Made by a program: the position numbers and the translations under genes
The notes under the pieces: generated by a model
What the model saw: only the letters and a program-made list of their open reading frames with translations
Database searches by the model: none
What the model was told of the DNA's origin: nothing
Shown here: in pieces, positions 16,896-25,224 of the stretch
How the letters are laid out: every line of letters begins with the position of its first letter
How positions within the stretch are numbered: the first letter of the stretch is position 1
Source of the DNA: JAWKSY01 sp041402125
Lineage (GTDB): Bacteria; Planctomycetota; GCA-002687715; DRQF01
Direction: 5' to 3'
DNA: 64,000 nt
NCBI GenBank assembly: GCA_041402125.1
Contig: JAWKSY010000021.1
Coordinates: 27,410 to 91,409, forward strand

Positions 16896-18130
16896 CGCGT
16901 AGCCCCAGGCTGACTCGGTCCGCCTTCGTTCACGAGTGGATCGCCCACGCCAAGATGGCCTTCCATCCAGAGATGTCCGAGCAAGGCGCCGTGAAGGACG
17001 AACTCGCTAACGCCTTGCAGATCGCTCGCTCGCTTGGTTTGCGTGTAGCCTCGTTCGTCGCGCCAAAGGACACGGATTTCTTCTGGACGGAGCGAATTCA
17101 GGAAGAACGGCGAGTGCGTCGTCACGAATAGCTGCGTCCGTTCTGTGGCGGCGCGACACTCATCTGCCAAGGCGGGCAACAGGCGCGGATGAAGGAAATT
17201 CTCGGGTTCTTCAATCCCGATGAATGGGGGTGGGGTCGGGTCGTAGAGCATGATTAGGTAGGCAAGCATTTTGAGAGTGCCGTCGGATGCGAACTTCGCG
17301 AGAACCGGTTGATCGAACGGCGAATCCTTGAACTGCAGCAGGAGGCGTCCGTCAGGCATCGTCTCGGCAACGACACGTTCGATTCGCGGCACTCGTTGGC
17401 GAAGAATCTCAAAAATGCTATTCAGACGATCCGAGTGTTGCTCGGCCAAATACTGAACCACATTCGCGATGTTGTCGCCGCTCTTTGTGAGTCTCTCTTG
17501 CGGACCTGCTTCCGGTTGACCTCGGGAACTCTCGGCCGAAAGGTACGAGACATACCAACCAGTAATGAAGTCTCGCAGGGCGGCCACGCGCGGATGTTCT
17601 GCGAATTGGCCGAGAGCATTCACTGCGAGTAGATCTGGAGAGCTCAGCCGGACCTCTCGCCTAATCTCCTGTTCGTCAGGCTGTTCCCCGCTGACTGCGC
17701 GTCCGACGCCCTTGCGATAGTCGAGGAAGCGAAAGGGCTTCCCATGCGATCCTCGTCGCCACTGAAGCCACTCTTCTACAACCACCGGACCATGCGCCTC
17801 TTCTTCAATCGCGAGGTGATAGGTGATGATGGGCTGTCCTAGGCGCTCGCGGTACTTGATCTCGATTGACAATGGTCCGATGCCGCCGCGGGTCTTCAGT
17901 TCTCTCGCACGACCGCGCTTGTCCCACGCCTTCCTCAACCCCTGTTCGAAGCACTCGGAGAGGAAGGCGAAGACGTCGAAGACGGTCGATTTTCCGCTCC
18001 CATTCGGCCCCAGTAGAACAGTCAGAGGCGAGAGGTCCTTGAACTCCACGTGCGACAGCGCCCGGAAGTTTCGAACCTCGAGATACTCAATTCTCGCGGG
18101 TGTGGTGAGCCCATTTGTGAGACCCGTCAT
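16892..18130 (-). CDS. AAA family ATPase (OLD/RecF-like SMC-type), partner of DUF4276 protein
   Basis: About 412 residues from the ATG at 18130 (a TTG two codons earlier is also possible). The N-terminal IEYLEVRNFRALSHVEF leads into the Walker A GPNGSGKST. The C-terminal half has an ABC-type Walker B with catalytic Glu (FIGIEEPENFLHPRLLPAL) and the switch LFVTTHSPFFLNSL. This is the single-chain ABC/SMC-like ATPase fold of OLD, RloA and AriA-type proteins. Such ATPases often act as sensors that license a TOPRIM or nuclease partner in abortive-infection systems. Base composition is clearly lower in GC and its codon choice is less biased than flanking genes, pointing to horizontal acquisition. 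A defence role is inference. Confidence 0.82.
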   Translation of the reverse strand: MTGLTNGLTTPARIEYLEVRNFRALSHVEFKDLSPLTVLLGPNGSGKSTVFDVFAFLSECFEQGLRKAWDKRGRARELKTRGGIGPLSIEIKYRERLGQPIITYHLAIEEEAHGPVVVEEWLQWRRGSHGKPFRFLDYRKGVGRAVSGEQPDEQEIRREVRLSSPDLLAVNALGQFAEHPRVAALRDFITGWYVSYLSAESSRGQPEAGPQERLTKSGDNIANVVQYLAEQHSDRLNSIFEILRQRVPRIERVVAETMPDGRLLLQFKDSPFDQPVLAKFASDGTLKMLAYLIMLYDPTPPPFIGIEEPENFLHPRLLPALADECRAATERTQLFVTTHSPFFLNSLRPEEIRVLWRDERGYTQTKRASDLQGVSEFVLHGALLGHLWMEGHLGVGDPLVNEGGPSQPGATR

Positions 18131-18149
18131 GTCCAAATCTCGATGTAGC

Positions 18150-18440
18150 TCAAAAGGCGGCTCCTGACCCAGTGATCTTGATCTTCGTGGTGACCTTCAC
18201 TGTCTTGATCGAAGACGATCTCGCGCGTGTCAAGGTGACGATCCCGATCCAACTCAGCTCGATGCTGGCCTGCACGTCTTTCGAGCGCGGAGGATCAAGC
18301 TGTGACCCGGCGATGCGAGTCATCTCGCCGCCAGTCTGCCCTAACGGGGCGGAGTTGTCGAAGGGGGTCGGCAGCAATGCCATCGCGGATGCACAACTTG
18401 CTGTGCTTGGGGTCCGCAGGCGCAGCGGTGTTTCAGTCAT
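18150..18440 (-). CDS. Uncertain small hypothetical ORF upstream of the ATPase
   Basis: A possible 96-residue protein starting METP-like at an ATG (MTETPLRLRTP) and ending TTKIKITGSGAAF, 19 bases before the ATPase start. It lies on the same strand and shares the lower-GC composition of the island, so it could be a third gene of that operon. I recognise no domain and see no good ribosome-binding site. The opposite strand is also open over much of the interval. It may be non-coding leader sequence. Confidence 0.25.
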   Translation of the reverse strand: MTETPLRLRTPSTASCASAMALLPTPFDNSAPLGQTGGEMTRIAGSQLDPPRSKDVQASIELSWIGIVTLTRARSSSIKTVKVTTKIKITGSGAAF

Positions 18441-18724
18441 GAGACGACAAGCCTGTCGCATGCCTCGCGCTTGAGGTGGTGTAGCGACGACCTGTGGACT
18501 CGCAGCAGGATCCTGAGCGCGACCTGGCGTCGAAGTCGAGTTTCCTCGGCGCGGAAGACGAAGCCCTGGCCGCTGTGACCGAGTTCCTCGAGAAGTCGGT
18601 AGGTGCCGATCATCCGGACGGAGAGGTGAGACGAGGCGGCGCGACGGAGCCCTCCGGTCGGATCCGAGGCGCCGGATTCCGGTCGTTCCATCGGCGTCGT
18701 GGCGTCGTCCTCGGCGTGGAGCAT
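18437..18724 (-). pseudogene. Remnant of a serine/threonine protein kinase N-lobe
   Basis: A 95-codon frame contains MIGTYRLLEELGHSGQGFVF, RAEETRLRRQVALRILL, a clear match to the glycine-rich loop and beta3 strand of Hanks-type kinases. It then ends with no helix C, HRD or DFG motif. The third glycine of GxGxxG is altered (GHSGQG is HSGQG in place of RGGQG or RGGMG), and the beta3 lysine is replaced by Arg (VALRIL). It is a truncated, probably dead copy at the right-hand edge of the low-GC island, perhaps cut when the island arrived. The rest of 18725-18812 holds nothing recognisable. Confidence 0.55.
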
Positions 18725-18812
18725 GGCCGTCGTTCGTCCCGGGGGCAGGTCGTATTGGAGTGGACGGCGGGGAGGCGGTCAGGGGTGTAGCCGCTCACCC
18801 CGCGAGAACGAG

Positions 18813-18846
18813 AAGGCGCCGCGATCCCGGGGGATCGCGGCGCCTT
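18813..18846 (-). terminator. Strong hairpin terminator after the PilMN/PilO-like operon
   Basis: A perfect 16-bp stem (18813-18828 with 18831-18846) closes a two-base loop, 33 bases past the stop of the leftward PilO-like gene. No run of T follows. Very GC-rich hairpins without a U-tract are common at operon ends in this window. Confidence 0.7.
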
Positions 18847-18879
18847 CGATGATCCGGTCGCGTTGCGCTTATCGGTGGG

Positions 18880-19422
18880 TCAGCTGTTCGCGGACTTGCG
18901 GTAGATGCGGCGGACGGTGATGTAGTTGGGCTGCCACTCGTCGGTGCCCCAGGTGGCGGAGCGACGGCCGGCGTCGAACTCCTTGATCTGGAAGCCGGGG
19001 GCCGTGCTCTCGATGCGGTTGGCGAAGTCGGCGAGGGTGGAGAGGTTGAAGAACTTCTTGCGGTCGTCGAAGCCGATGCGCCAGGAGTCCTCGATGTAGG
19101 TGTTGCCCTTCCGATCCTTGGGGGTGTTGGGGATCGTGATGCCGTTGTCGGTGATCGGGATGCCGGCGCGGGCGGCCTGCTCGGCGAAGTGGACGCTCGC
19201 GCGATCGATCTGGACGATCTTGCCCTGGCTCACGACGCGGAGGTCGGCGCGCAGGTACTCGCGGTAGAGCTTGAGCTTCTTGGCCTTCTCGTGGGCGAGG
19301 TCGACCTTCTGGGAGGCCTCGCCGCGGTAGAGGTCGTTCGTGCGCCAGGCGTTGTAGGCCATGAAGCCGACGTTGCCGACGAGGAGGAGGACGATGATCG
19401 CCTTGGTGGCGTCGAATCGCAT
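18880..19422 (-). CDS. PilO/GspM-like inner-membrane protein (hypothetical)
   Basis: A 180-residue protein with one N-terminal transmembrane segment (ATKAIIVLLLVGNVGFMAYNAW) and then a helix rich in charged residues to about residue 65 (coiled-coil-like). A periplasmic alpha/beta C-terminal part follows. I recognise no direct family hit. Its ATG overlaps the stop of the PilM-PilN-like gene by one base (TGATG), and the topology is that of PilO or GspM, the partners of PilN and GspL in type IV pilus and type II secretion platforms. The role is inferred from position and topology only. Confidence 0.6.
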   Translation of the reverse strand: MRFDATKAIIVLLLVGNVGFMAYNAWRTNDLYRGEASQKVDLAHEKAKKLKLYREYLRADLRVVSQGKIVQIDRASVHFAEQAARAGIPITDNGITIPNTPKDRKGNTYIEDSWRIGFDDRKKFFNLSTLADFANRIESTAPGFQIKEFDAGRRSATWGTDEWQPNYITVRRIYRKSANS

Positions 19423-21308
19423 CAGAGTCTCTCCTTGCCGAAGCTGACGCGGATCTGGTTGTACTGGACGGCGTCGCCGTCGGGGTAGACGTCGCGCGTC
19501 GCCTCGTAGCCGTTGTCGACGAAGGACTCGAAGCGGGCCTCGGGGGGGAGCGCCTTCAGGTTCTCGTCGATCTTCGCGATGACGGAGAGGAAGGGCATGC
19601 CCTGGGGGCCGGACTTCATCGGCGAGATGTTCGGGAGGATGATCCCGAAGGTCACCTCGGTCGAGGTGGCGCGGAAGCTCGTGAGGGCGAAGTCGCGGAT
19701 GCCCGTGTCCTCGATGGCCTTCAGGACGTACTCCGCCGTCTGGAGGGCGGACGCGTAGTCGGAAGGGTCGGGGAGGGGCTTGTCCGTGGCGCCGCCGCCG
19801 AGGCGACCGCGCGAGCGGCTCCCGGAGTTGCGCTTCTCGGTCAGGCCGTAGGCGATCCGGAGCTTGTTGCGCAGCTTCGAGAGCTCCTCGCCCATGTACT
19901 GGATGCGACGCACGCCGTCGTCGTACTGGCTCTGGCCGGCGTAGAGCGAGGCGAGACGCTTGGCGTCGTAGTCGGCCGGGTAGCGCTCGAGGTCGCTGGG
20001 GGAGGCCTTCTTGGCGTCGAAGACCTCGGCGAAGACGTTGGAGGCCTCGACGGCGACCTGCTTCGCGATCGCGTTGTCGGCCTTCTCGCGCTCCATGTTC
20101 ATGAAGAACCAGAGGCCGTTGAGGACGATCAGGAAGAAGACCAGGCACATGAGCGGGATCTTCAGCCGATCGAAGCGCTTGGAGAAGACGAACTCCTCCT
20201 GGCGGAAGTCCATCTCGAGCTGGTCCTCGCCGATGAACTTCAGCGCGAGGCCGGCCGCGATCGGGATCGAGGGGCCGTAGATCTCGGCCTCGGCCGAGCT
20301 GAACTTGTGGTCGAGCCAGTCGAGCGATTCGAGGCGCTTGACCGGAAGGCCCATGGTCTCGGCGAGCTCGCCCTTCAGGCGGGGGAGGTTCGCGCCGGGG
20401 CCGGCGAGGAAGACGGCGTCGACGGGGACGTCGAGCTTGGCCGGGTTGAGCGAACGGGTGATCTCGACCTTCAGGCGCTGGACGAAGTCGGTCTGGCGCT
20501 GGCGGACGATGTCGCGCTCGAGGTGGTCGGCGCTCTTCGAGGTCTCGGGGCCGAGGTCCTCGACGTCGCCGCGGTTGATGAAGAGGTCCTCGTCGAGATC
20601 GACGTCCTGGCTGAGGATCTCCTGCGTGCGCGTGCGCGCCTCGGCGCGATCGATGTCGAGGTCCTTGCTGACGCGCGAGAGGATCGAATCCGTGCCCATG
20701 CGCACCGAGCGGACGATGCGCAGATCACCCTCGCGCACGAGGGTGATGAGCGTGGAGGAGTAGCCGATCTCGCAGACGACGACGTTCTGGAGGGACGACG
20801 TCTCGGGGTAGGTGCGGACGAGGTTGAAGAGGCCGGCCGCGTCGACGTCGACCGAGAGCGGGTCGATGCCCTGGCTCTCGAGGGCGCGCAGGCACTCCTT
20901 GATCTTGTCCTTCTTGACCGCGATGACGAGGACCGTGCTGCGATTGCCGAGGTCGGCCACCTTGTGGAAGGCGATGACGACGTCGTCGATCTTGCAGGAC
21001 TGGAGGTGCGGCTCCGCCTCGAACTTGATGACCTTGGCGATCTGATCCTCGTTGGTGAACGGGATCGTGATCTCGCGCAGGATGCAGTCCCGCGTCGCCA
21101 GGCCGAGGATGACGTGCTCGCGGGAGGCCTTCGCGGCCTTGAACGCCTCGCGGATCGCCTTGCCGATCTCGGCGCTGCGCTCCTCGCCCTCGCCGGCCGG
21201 GATCGCGGACTCGCCGTAACCCCGGACCTTGAACTTCTTGCCCGAGCCCTCGAGGTCGACGACGCGGACCGCCGACCCCGTGATCTGGACGCCGGTGGCT
21301 CTCGCCAT
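19422..21308 (-). CDS. PilM-PilN fusion / GspL-like pilus or secretion platform protein
   Basis: A 628-residue protein. Residues 1-350 form an actin-like ATPase-fold domain of the PilM type: VQITGSAVRVVDLEGS at the start, VCEIGYSSTLITLVREGDLRIVRSV as the second phosphate loop, and DAVFLAGPGANLPRL near residue 300. A single transmembrane helix follows near 390-410 (IPLMCLVFFLIVLNGLWFFM), and then a coiled segment and periplasmic domain as in PilN. In Pseudomonas-type systems PilM and PilN are separate, whereas GspL of type II secretion is a comparable fusion. No pilQ, pilB or gspD is in the window, so pilus versus secretion cannot be decided. It is coupled to the PilO-like gene. Confidence 0.82.
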   Translation of the reverse strand: MARATGVQITGSAVRVVDLEGSGKKFKVRGYGESAIPAGEGEERSAEIGKAIREAFKAAKASREHVILGLATRDCILREITIPFTNEDQIAKVIKFEAEPHLQSCKIDDVVIAFHKVADLGNRSTVLVIAVKKDKIKECLRALESQGIDPLSVDVDAAGLFNLVRTYPETSSLQNVVVCEIGYSSTLITLVREGDLRIVRSVRMGTDSILSRVSKDLDIDRAEARTRTQEILSQDVDLDEDLFINRGDVEDLGPETSKSADHLERDIVRQRQTDFVQRLKVEITRSLNPAKLDVPVDAVFLAGPGANLPRLKGELAETMGLPVKRLESLDWLDHKFSSAEAEIYGPSIPIAAGLALKFIGEDQLEMDFRQEEFVFSKRFDRLKIPLMCLVFFLIVLNGLWFFMNMEREKADNAIAKQVAVEASNVFAEVFDAKKASPSDLERYPADYDAKRLASLYAGQSQYDDGVRRIQYMGEELSKLRNKLRIAYGLTEKRNSGSRSRGRLGGGATDKPLPDPSDYASALQTAEYVLKAIEDTGIRDFALTSFRATSTEVTFGIILPNISPMKSGPQGMPFLSVIAKIDENLKALPPEARFESFVDNGYEATRDVYPDGDAVQYNQIRVSFGKERL

Positions 21309-21441
21309 CTTGCCGTGTCCCCCTCCTTGCGCTCCCGGACCTCGGGAGCTCGTGGCACAAACATAACCGGTTGGCGGGGAATGGAGTAGTGCCGTTCCTC
21401 GCGGGTCCTTCGCCGTCCCGGATCCGGGGACGGCCGGGGCT

Positions 21442-21460
21442 CGCGGGCGCCGGGCCCGCG
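21442..21460 (-). terminator. Candidate hairpin terminator after the sigma/anti-sigma operon
   Basis: A 7-bp GC stem (21442-21448 with 21454-21460) lies 16 bases past the anti-sigma stop. A second stem (21412-21419 with 21427-21434) follows at once. No T-run is present, so the call is tentative. Confidence 0.45.
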
Positions 21461-21475
21461 GACCCCGTCAGGGGC

Positions 21476-22036
21476 TCAGCGACCCGCCCGCTCGACCAGA
21501 CCCTGGAGCCCGCTCTCGAGCTCCTCGGCCGCGCGCCGGATCCCCTCCTGGCGCTCGGCCTCGAGGCGCTCCCGCTCGAGGCGGAAGCGATCGAGGAGGC
21601 GGTCGGCCTCGTCCCGCGGCAGATCCCGTTCCCGCACCGTCTGTCGGACCTTCTCGACCACATCCGTCTCGAAACTCGAGCTGGCGGCCGAGGTGCTCCG
21701 CTGACCGGCCCAGAAGCCGGCGCCGACGAGGAGGACCAGGCAGGCCGCGGCGGCGACGCCGCGGAAGAGGGTGGGGAAGGAGATCAGGCGTCCCTCCGGC
21801 GCGGGGGCCGGGGCGGCGGCGACGCGGGCCGCGATGCGCTCGGCCAGGCCCTCGGGCGGGCCGGGGCGCCGCTCGCGCTCGGCCGCGAAGAGGGCGGCGA
21901 GGGACCGGCTCTCCCGGTAGCGCGCCCCGAACTCCGGCCCCTCGGCCAGGAGCTGCTGCAGGCGCGCCTCGTCCTCGGCGCTGATCTCGCCGTCGATCTC
22001 GGCCTGGATCAGTCGATCGATCTCGTCGTGGCTCAT
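21476..22036 (-). CDS. Putative membrane anti-sigma factor
   Basis: A 186-residue protein with an acidic N-terminal helical region (HDEIDRLIQAEIDGEISAEDEARLQQLLAE). This resembles the anti-sigma domain of planctomycete and RsiW-like regulators but without the HxxxCxxC zinc motif. One transmembrane helix follows at about 90-112 (VAAAACLVLLVGAGFWAG), then a charged coiled-coil-like tail outside the membrane. Its position 15 bases downstream of an ECF sigma gene is the usual place for its cognate anti-sigma factor. It presumably holds the sigma factor at the membrane until released. The identification depends mainly on context. Confidence 0.7.
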   Translation of the reverse strand: MSHDEIDRLIQAEIDGEISAEDEARLQQLLAEGPEFGARYRESRSLAALFAAERERRPGPPEGLAERIAARVAAAPAPAPEGRLISFPTLFRGVAAAACLVLLVGAGFWAGQRSTSAASSSFETDVVEKVRQTVRERDLPRDEADRLLDRFRLERERLEAERQEGIRRAAEELESGLQGLVERAGR

Positions 22037-22051
22037 CGTCGCTCCATCACC

Positions 22052-22663
22052 TCAGAAGAGGAGACCCTTCAGCTTGTCCTTGAGGCGCGCCCGGGCGCGG
22101 AAGAGTCGCGATTCGACCGTCCCCGGGGAGCAGGACCGCACCTCGGCGATCTCATCGTAGCTCAGACGCTCGTACTCCCGGAGGACGAGGATGTCGCGGT
22201 ACTTCTCGGGGAGCTCGGCCACGGCCGCCGCCAGGCGACCCTCGAGCTCGTTCTCCCGCAGTCCCGCGTCCGGGGCATCGCCCGGCGCCTCGACCTCGAA
22301 GAGCGTGAAGTCCTCGGTCTCGATGGAGCGATCGGTCCGCTTCTTCTTGAGCCAGTCCGTCGCCGTGTTGAAGGCGATCCGGTAGACCCAGGTGAAGAAG
22401 CGGGACTTGCCTTCGAAGAGGTCGAGCTTGGTGTGCACCTTGAAGAAGACGTCCTGCACGACGTCCTCGCAGGCGTCCCGGTCGCGGATCATGCCCGTGA
22501 CGAGACTCCACACCTTCGGCGTGTAGCGGCGGACGAGCTCCTCGAAGGCGCGCTCGTCCCCGGCCCGGGTCCGGGTGACGAGGATCGCGTCGTCGAGCTC
22601 CGCGGTCCCATCCGTCACGGCCGTCCTCGCGCAGTTCTTGTCGAGCAGTTGCACCGCCACCAC
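22052..22663 (-). CDS. ECF-type RNA polymerase sigma factor (RpoE-like)
   Basis: About 203 residues with sigma region 2 (AFEELVRRYTPKVWSLVTGMIRD, EDVVQDVFFKVHTKL, SRFFTWVYRIAFNTATDWLKK) and region 4 (LPEKYRDILVLREYERLSYDEIAEVRSCSPGTVESRLFRARARLK). Regions 1 and 3 are absent, as in group 4 sigma factors. It directs polymerase to a dedicated promoter set, likely in envelope stress, and is probably autoregulated. The start could be either of two adjacent GTG codons just after GGGAGG. It overlaps no other gene, and the anti-sigma gene follows after 15 bases. Confidence 0.93.
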   Translation of the reverse strand: MVAVQLLDKNCARTAVTDGTAELDDAILVTRTRAGDERAFEELVRRYTPKVWSLVTGMIRDRDACEDVVQDVFFKVHTKLDLFEGKSRFFTWVYRIAFNTATDWLKKKRTDRSIETEDFTLFEVEAPGDAPDAGLRENELEGRLAAAVAELPEKYRDILVLREYERLSYDEIAEVRSCSPGTVESRLFRARARLKDKLKGLLF

Positions 22664-22862
22664 GACCTCCCGTCGGTTTCCCGGCGCCGTCCCGCGAGCG
22701 GGGCGACCGGGGCTCCATCGGGAGAATGGACGAGGCGGATGGCGGGGTCTTCCGCGTTTCCGAAAATGGGCCGACGACTCGAAGTCCCGTTCCGGACTGG
22801 ATTTCCGGTCTCGGGCCCGAGGCGGAGGGCGGCGCCGGGGGAGGAATCCCCGGCGGCCGGGC

Positions 22863-24095
22863 TCAGCCGATGTCCTCGAAGAGGTGGCCGAGCTTGGCCT
22901 TCTTCGTCTCGAGATAGCGGCGATTCTCGTCGTTCGGGGCGATCTCGATGGGCTCGCGGTCGACGATCTCGAGGCCGTAGCCCGAGAGCGCGGCCCGTTT
23001 CACCGGGTTGTTGGTGAGGAGCCGGAGGCGGCGGACGCCGAGGTCGTAGAGGATCTGGGCGCCGGTGCCGTAGTTGCGCTGGTCGGGCTTGAAGCCCAGG
23101 TGGGTGTTGGCCTCGACGGTGTCGAGCCCGGCGTCCTGGAGGTTGTAGGCCTTCAGCTTCGCCTCGAGGCCGATGCCGCGTCCCTCCTGGCGCATGTAGA
23201 GGAGGAAGCCGCGCTCCTCCTGGGCGATGCGGCGGAGGGCGACGTCGAGCTGGTCGCCGCAGTCGCAGCGGAGGCTCGAGAAGGCGTCGCCGGTGAGGCA
23301 CTCCGAGTGGACGCGGCCGAGGACCGGCTCGTCGATCGGGGCGCCGGGGCCGTCGTCCGGGACCTCGATGCCGCGGGTCAGCGCGATGTGCGGGAGCGGA
23401 TCGAAGGGCGACTGGTAGAGGTGGGCGCGGAACTCGCCGTACTTCGTGGGGAGGCGGGTCGAGGCGACGCGCTCCACGAACTTCTCGGTCTTCCGGCGGT
23501 AGTCGATCAGATCGGCGATCGACCCCATCTTCAGGTCGTGCTTCTTGATGTACTTCGTGAGATCGGGGAGGCGGGACATCGACCCGTCCTCGTTCATGAT
23601 CTCGATGATGATCGCCGCCTCGGTGGCGCCGCAGAGGCGGGCGAGGTCGACGCTGCCCTCCGTCTGGCCGGGGCGGACGAGCACGCCGCCGCGACGCGCG
23701 CGCAGCGGATGGATGTGGCCCGGGCGCGTCAGATCGAGGGGGCCCGACTTCGGGTCGATCGCGACCTTGATCGTCGTCCAGCGGTCGCGGCTCGAGACGC
23801 CGGTGGTGACGCCCTCGGCCGCGTCGATCGACTCGGTGAAGGCGGTACCGAACTTGCTGTGGGCGGCGCCCTGGGACTGGAGCTTGAGGTCGAGCCGGTC
23901 GCAGATCTCGGAGGACAGCGAGAGGCAGAGGATGCCGCGCGCCTCCTTCACCATGAAGTTGATCTGCTCGGGCGTGATCGTGTCGGCGAGGGCGACGAGA
24001 TCGCCCTCGTTCTCGCGATCCTCGTCGTCGGTCAGGACGACCATGCGCCCGGCCTTGAGCTCCTCGATGATCTCGGGAATGGGGCTGAAAGGCAT
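22863..24095 (-). CDS. ribBA: Bifunctional 3,4-dihydroxy-2-butanone-4-phosphate synthase / GTP cyclohydrolase II
   Basis: A 410-residue protein. The RibB half is about residues 1-205: DDEDRENEGDL metal and substrate loop, GILCLSLS, and RPGHIHPLRARRGGVLVRPGQTE. The RibA half is about 210-405: VHSECLTGDAFSSLRCDCGDQ with the zinc cysteines (C-x10-C-x-C), RQEGRGIGLEAKLKAY, and LLTNNPVKRAALSGYG. It makes the two precursors of riboflavin, ribulose 5-phosphate to the four-carbon unit and GTP to the pyrimidine. The ATG was chosen because the family begins at MPFSPIPEIIEELKAGRMV; the open frame further upstream is antisense to rsgA. The 156-base divergent gap to rsgA is too short for a full FMN riboswitch and none was seen. 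Confidence 0.96.
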   Translation of the reverse strand: MPFSPIPEIIEELKAGRMVVLTDDEDRENEGDLVALADTITPEQINFMVKEARGILCLSLSSEICDRLDLKLQSQGAAHSKFGTAFTESIDAAEGVTTGVSSRDRWTTIKVAIDPKSGPLDLTRPGHIHPLRARRGGVLVRPGQTEGSVDLARLCGATEAAIIIEIMNEDGSMSRLPDLTKYIKKHDLKMGSIADLIDYRRKTEKFVERVASTRLPTKYGEFRAHLYQSPFDPLPHIALTRGIEVPDDGPGAPIDEPVLGRVHSECLTGDAFSSLRCDCGDQLDVALRRIAQEERGFLLYMRQEGRGIGLEAKLKAYNLQDAGLDTVEANTHLGFKPDQRNYGTGAQILYDLGVRRLRLLTNNPVKRAALSGYGLEIVDREPIEIAPNDENRRYLETKKAKLGHLFEDIG

Positions 24096-24251
24096 CCTGC
24101 GCTCCGCATCCGGGGTTCGTCCCGGACTGTAGCACGCGGTCCGCGCCCGCCAAGCGAGGCCGGCCCCGGGGGCCGGCGGGCCCCGGCGACGAATCCCCGA
24201 GCCCCGCGCCGGGCGTCTTGGGACCGCGCGGGGAAGCGCCATACTGGGGCC

Positions 24252-25205
24252 ATGAAGAAGGGCCGCGGAAAGTCGGAACGCCGGGAGGTCGAGGGGGGCG
24301 AGGAGGGACTCGTCGTCCGGGTCGACTCCCGGCTCTGCCACGTCCTCATCGGCGAGGAGCGCCGCAAGTGCCGAGTGCGCGGGGTCCTCTTCCGCGACGA
24401 GGACGCCTTCACCAAGCCCGTGGCGGTGGGCGACCGGGTTCGGGTGCAGCGGCAGAAGTCGCCGCCCGACATCGTCGTCGAGGTCCTGCCCCGGCGGAGC
24501 CGGCTCTCGCGTCCCAGCTACGGCCGGCGGCGCGAGCAGGTCATCGCGGCGAATCTCGACCGCGCCATCCTCGTGCAGTCCGTGGCAGCGCCCGCCCTGA
24601 ACCTCCGGCTGCTCGACCGCATGCTGGTCTCGCCCGAGCGGGGCGAGTTCGGGGCGGTGATCGTCCTCAACAAGGTCGACCTCCTCGACGATCGCTCGCT
24701 GCTCGCGCCGGTGCGCGAGCTCTACGCGAAGCTCGGCTACGACGTGCTCGAGACGAGCACGATCACGGGCGAGGGGATCGAGGCGCTCCGCACGCTGCTC
24801 CACGAGGGCATCAGCGTCTTCGCGGGGATGTCCGGCGTCGGGAAGTCGGCGCTCCTCACCGCCGTCCAGCCCGATCTCGCGCTGACCTCGCGCGCGGTGT
24901 CGGATCTCACCGGCAAGGGCAAGCACACGACGACACACGTCGCCCTGCTCGAGCTCGAAGGCGGGGGCTGGGTCGTCGACACGCCCGGCGTGCGCGAGTT
25001 CGGCGTGGCCGGGCTCGAGGCCTGGGAGGTCGGCGCCTGCTTCCGCGAGTTCCGGGAGTTCCTGGGCGCGTGCCGCTTCCGCACCTGCACGCACACCCAC
25101 GAGGGGAGCTGCGCGGTGAAGCAGGCGGTCGAGGACGGCGCGATCCACGAGCTCCGCTACGACTCCTACCTGCGGATCGTCGAGTCGCTCGACCAGCCCT
25201 ACTGA
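24252..25205 (+). CDS. rsgA: Small ribosomal subunit biogenesis GTPase RsgA
   Basis: A 317-residue circularly permuted GTPase. An OB-fold N-terminus is followed by G4 (LNKVDLL) ahead of G1 (GMSGVGKSALL) and then G3 (DTPGVREF), the order that defines the RsgA/YjeQ family. The C-terminal zinc site is C-x5-C-x-H-x5-C (ACRFRTCTHTHEGSC). RsgA checks late 30S subunit assembly and hydrolyses GTP on the ribosome. The short basic N-terminus (KKGRGKSERREVEGG) precedes the OB fold. The stop lies 19 bases before the convergent DUF2752 stop. Confidence 0.95.
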   Translation: MKKGRGKSERREVEGGEEGLVVRVDSRLCHVLIGEERRKCRVRGVLFRDEDAFTKPVAVGDRVRVQRQKSPPDIVVEVLPRRSRLSRPSYGRRREQVIAANLDRAILVQSVAAPALNLRLLDRMLVSPERGEFGAVIVLNKVDLLDDRSLLAPVRELYAKLGYDVLETSTITGEGIEALRTLLHEGISVFAGMSGVGKSALLTAVQPDLALTSRAVSDLTGKGKHTTTHVALLELEGGGWVVDTPGVREFGVAGLEAWEVGACFREFREFLGACRFRTCTHTHEGSCAVKQAVEDGAIHELRYDSYLRIVESLDQPY

Positions 25206-25224
25206 TCGCCGAGCCGCGCGACGG

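Noticed and set aside
24096..24251. FMN riboswitch upstream of ribBA
   Set aside because: The divergent gap is only 156 bases and I see no conserved FMN-aptamer segments.
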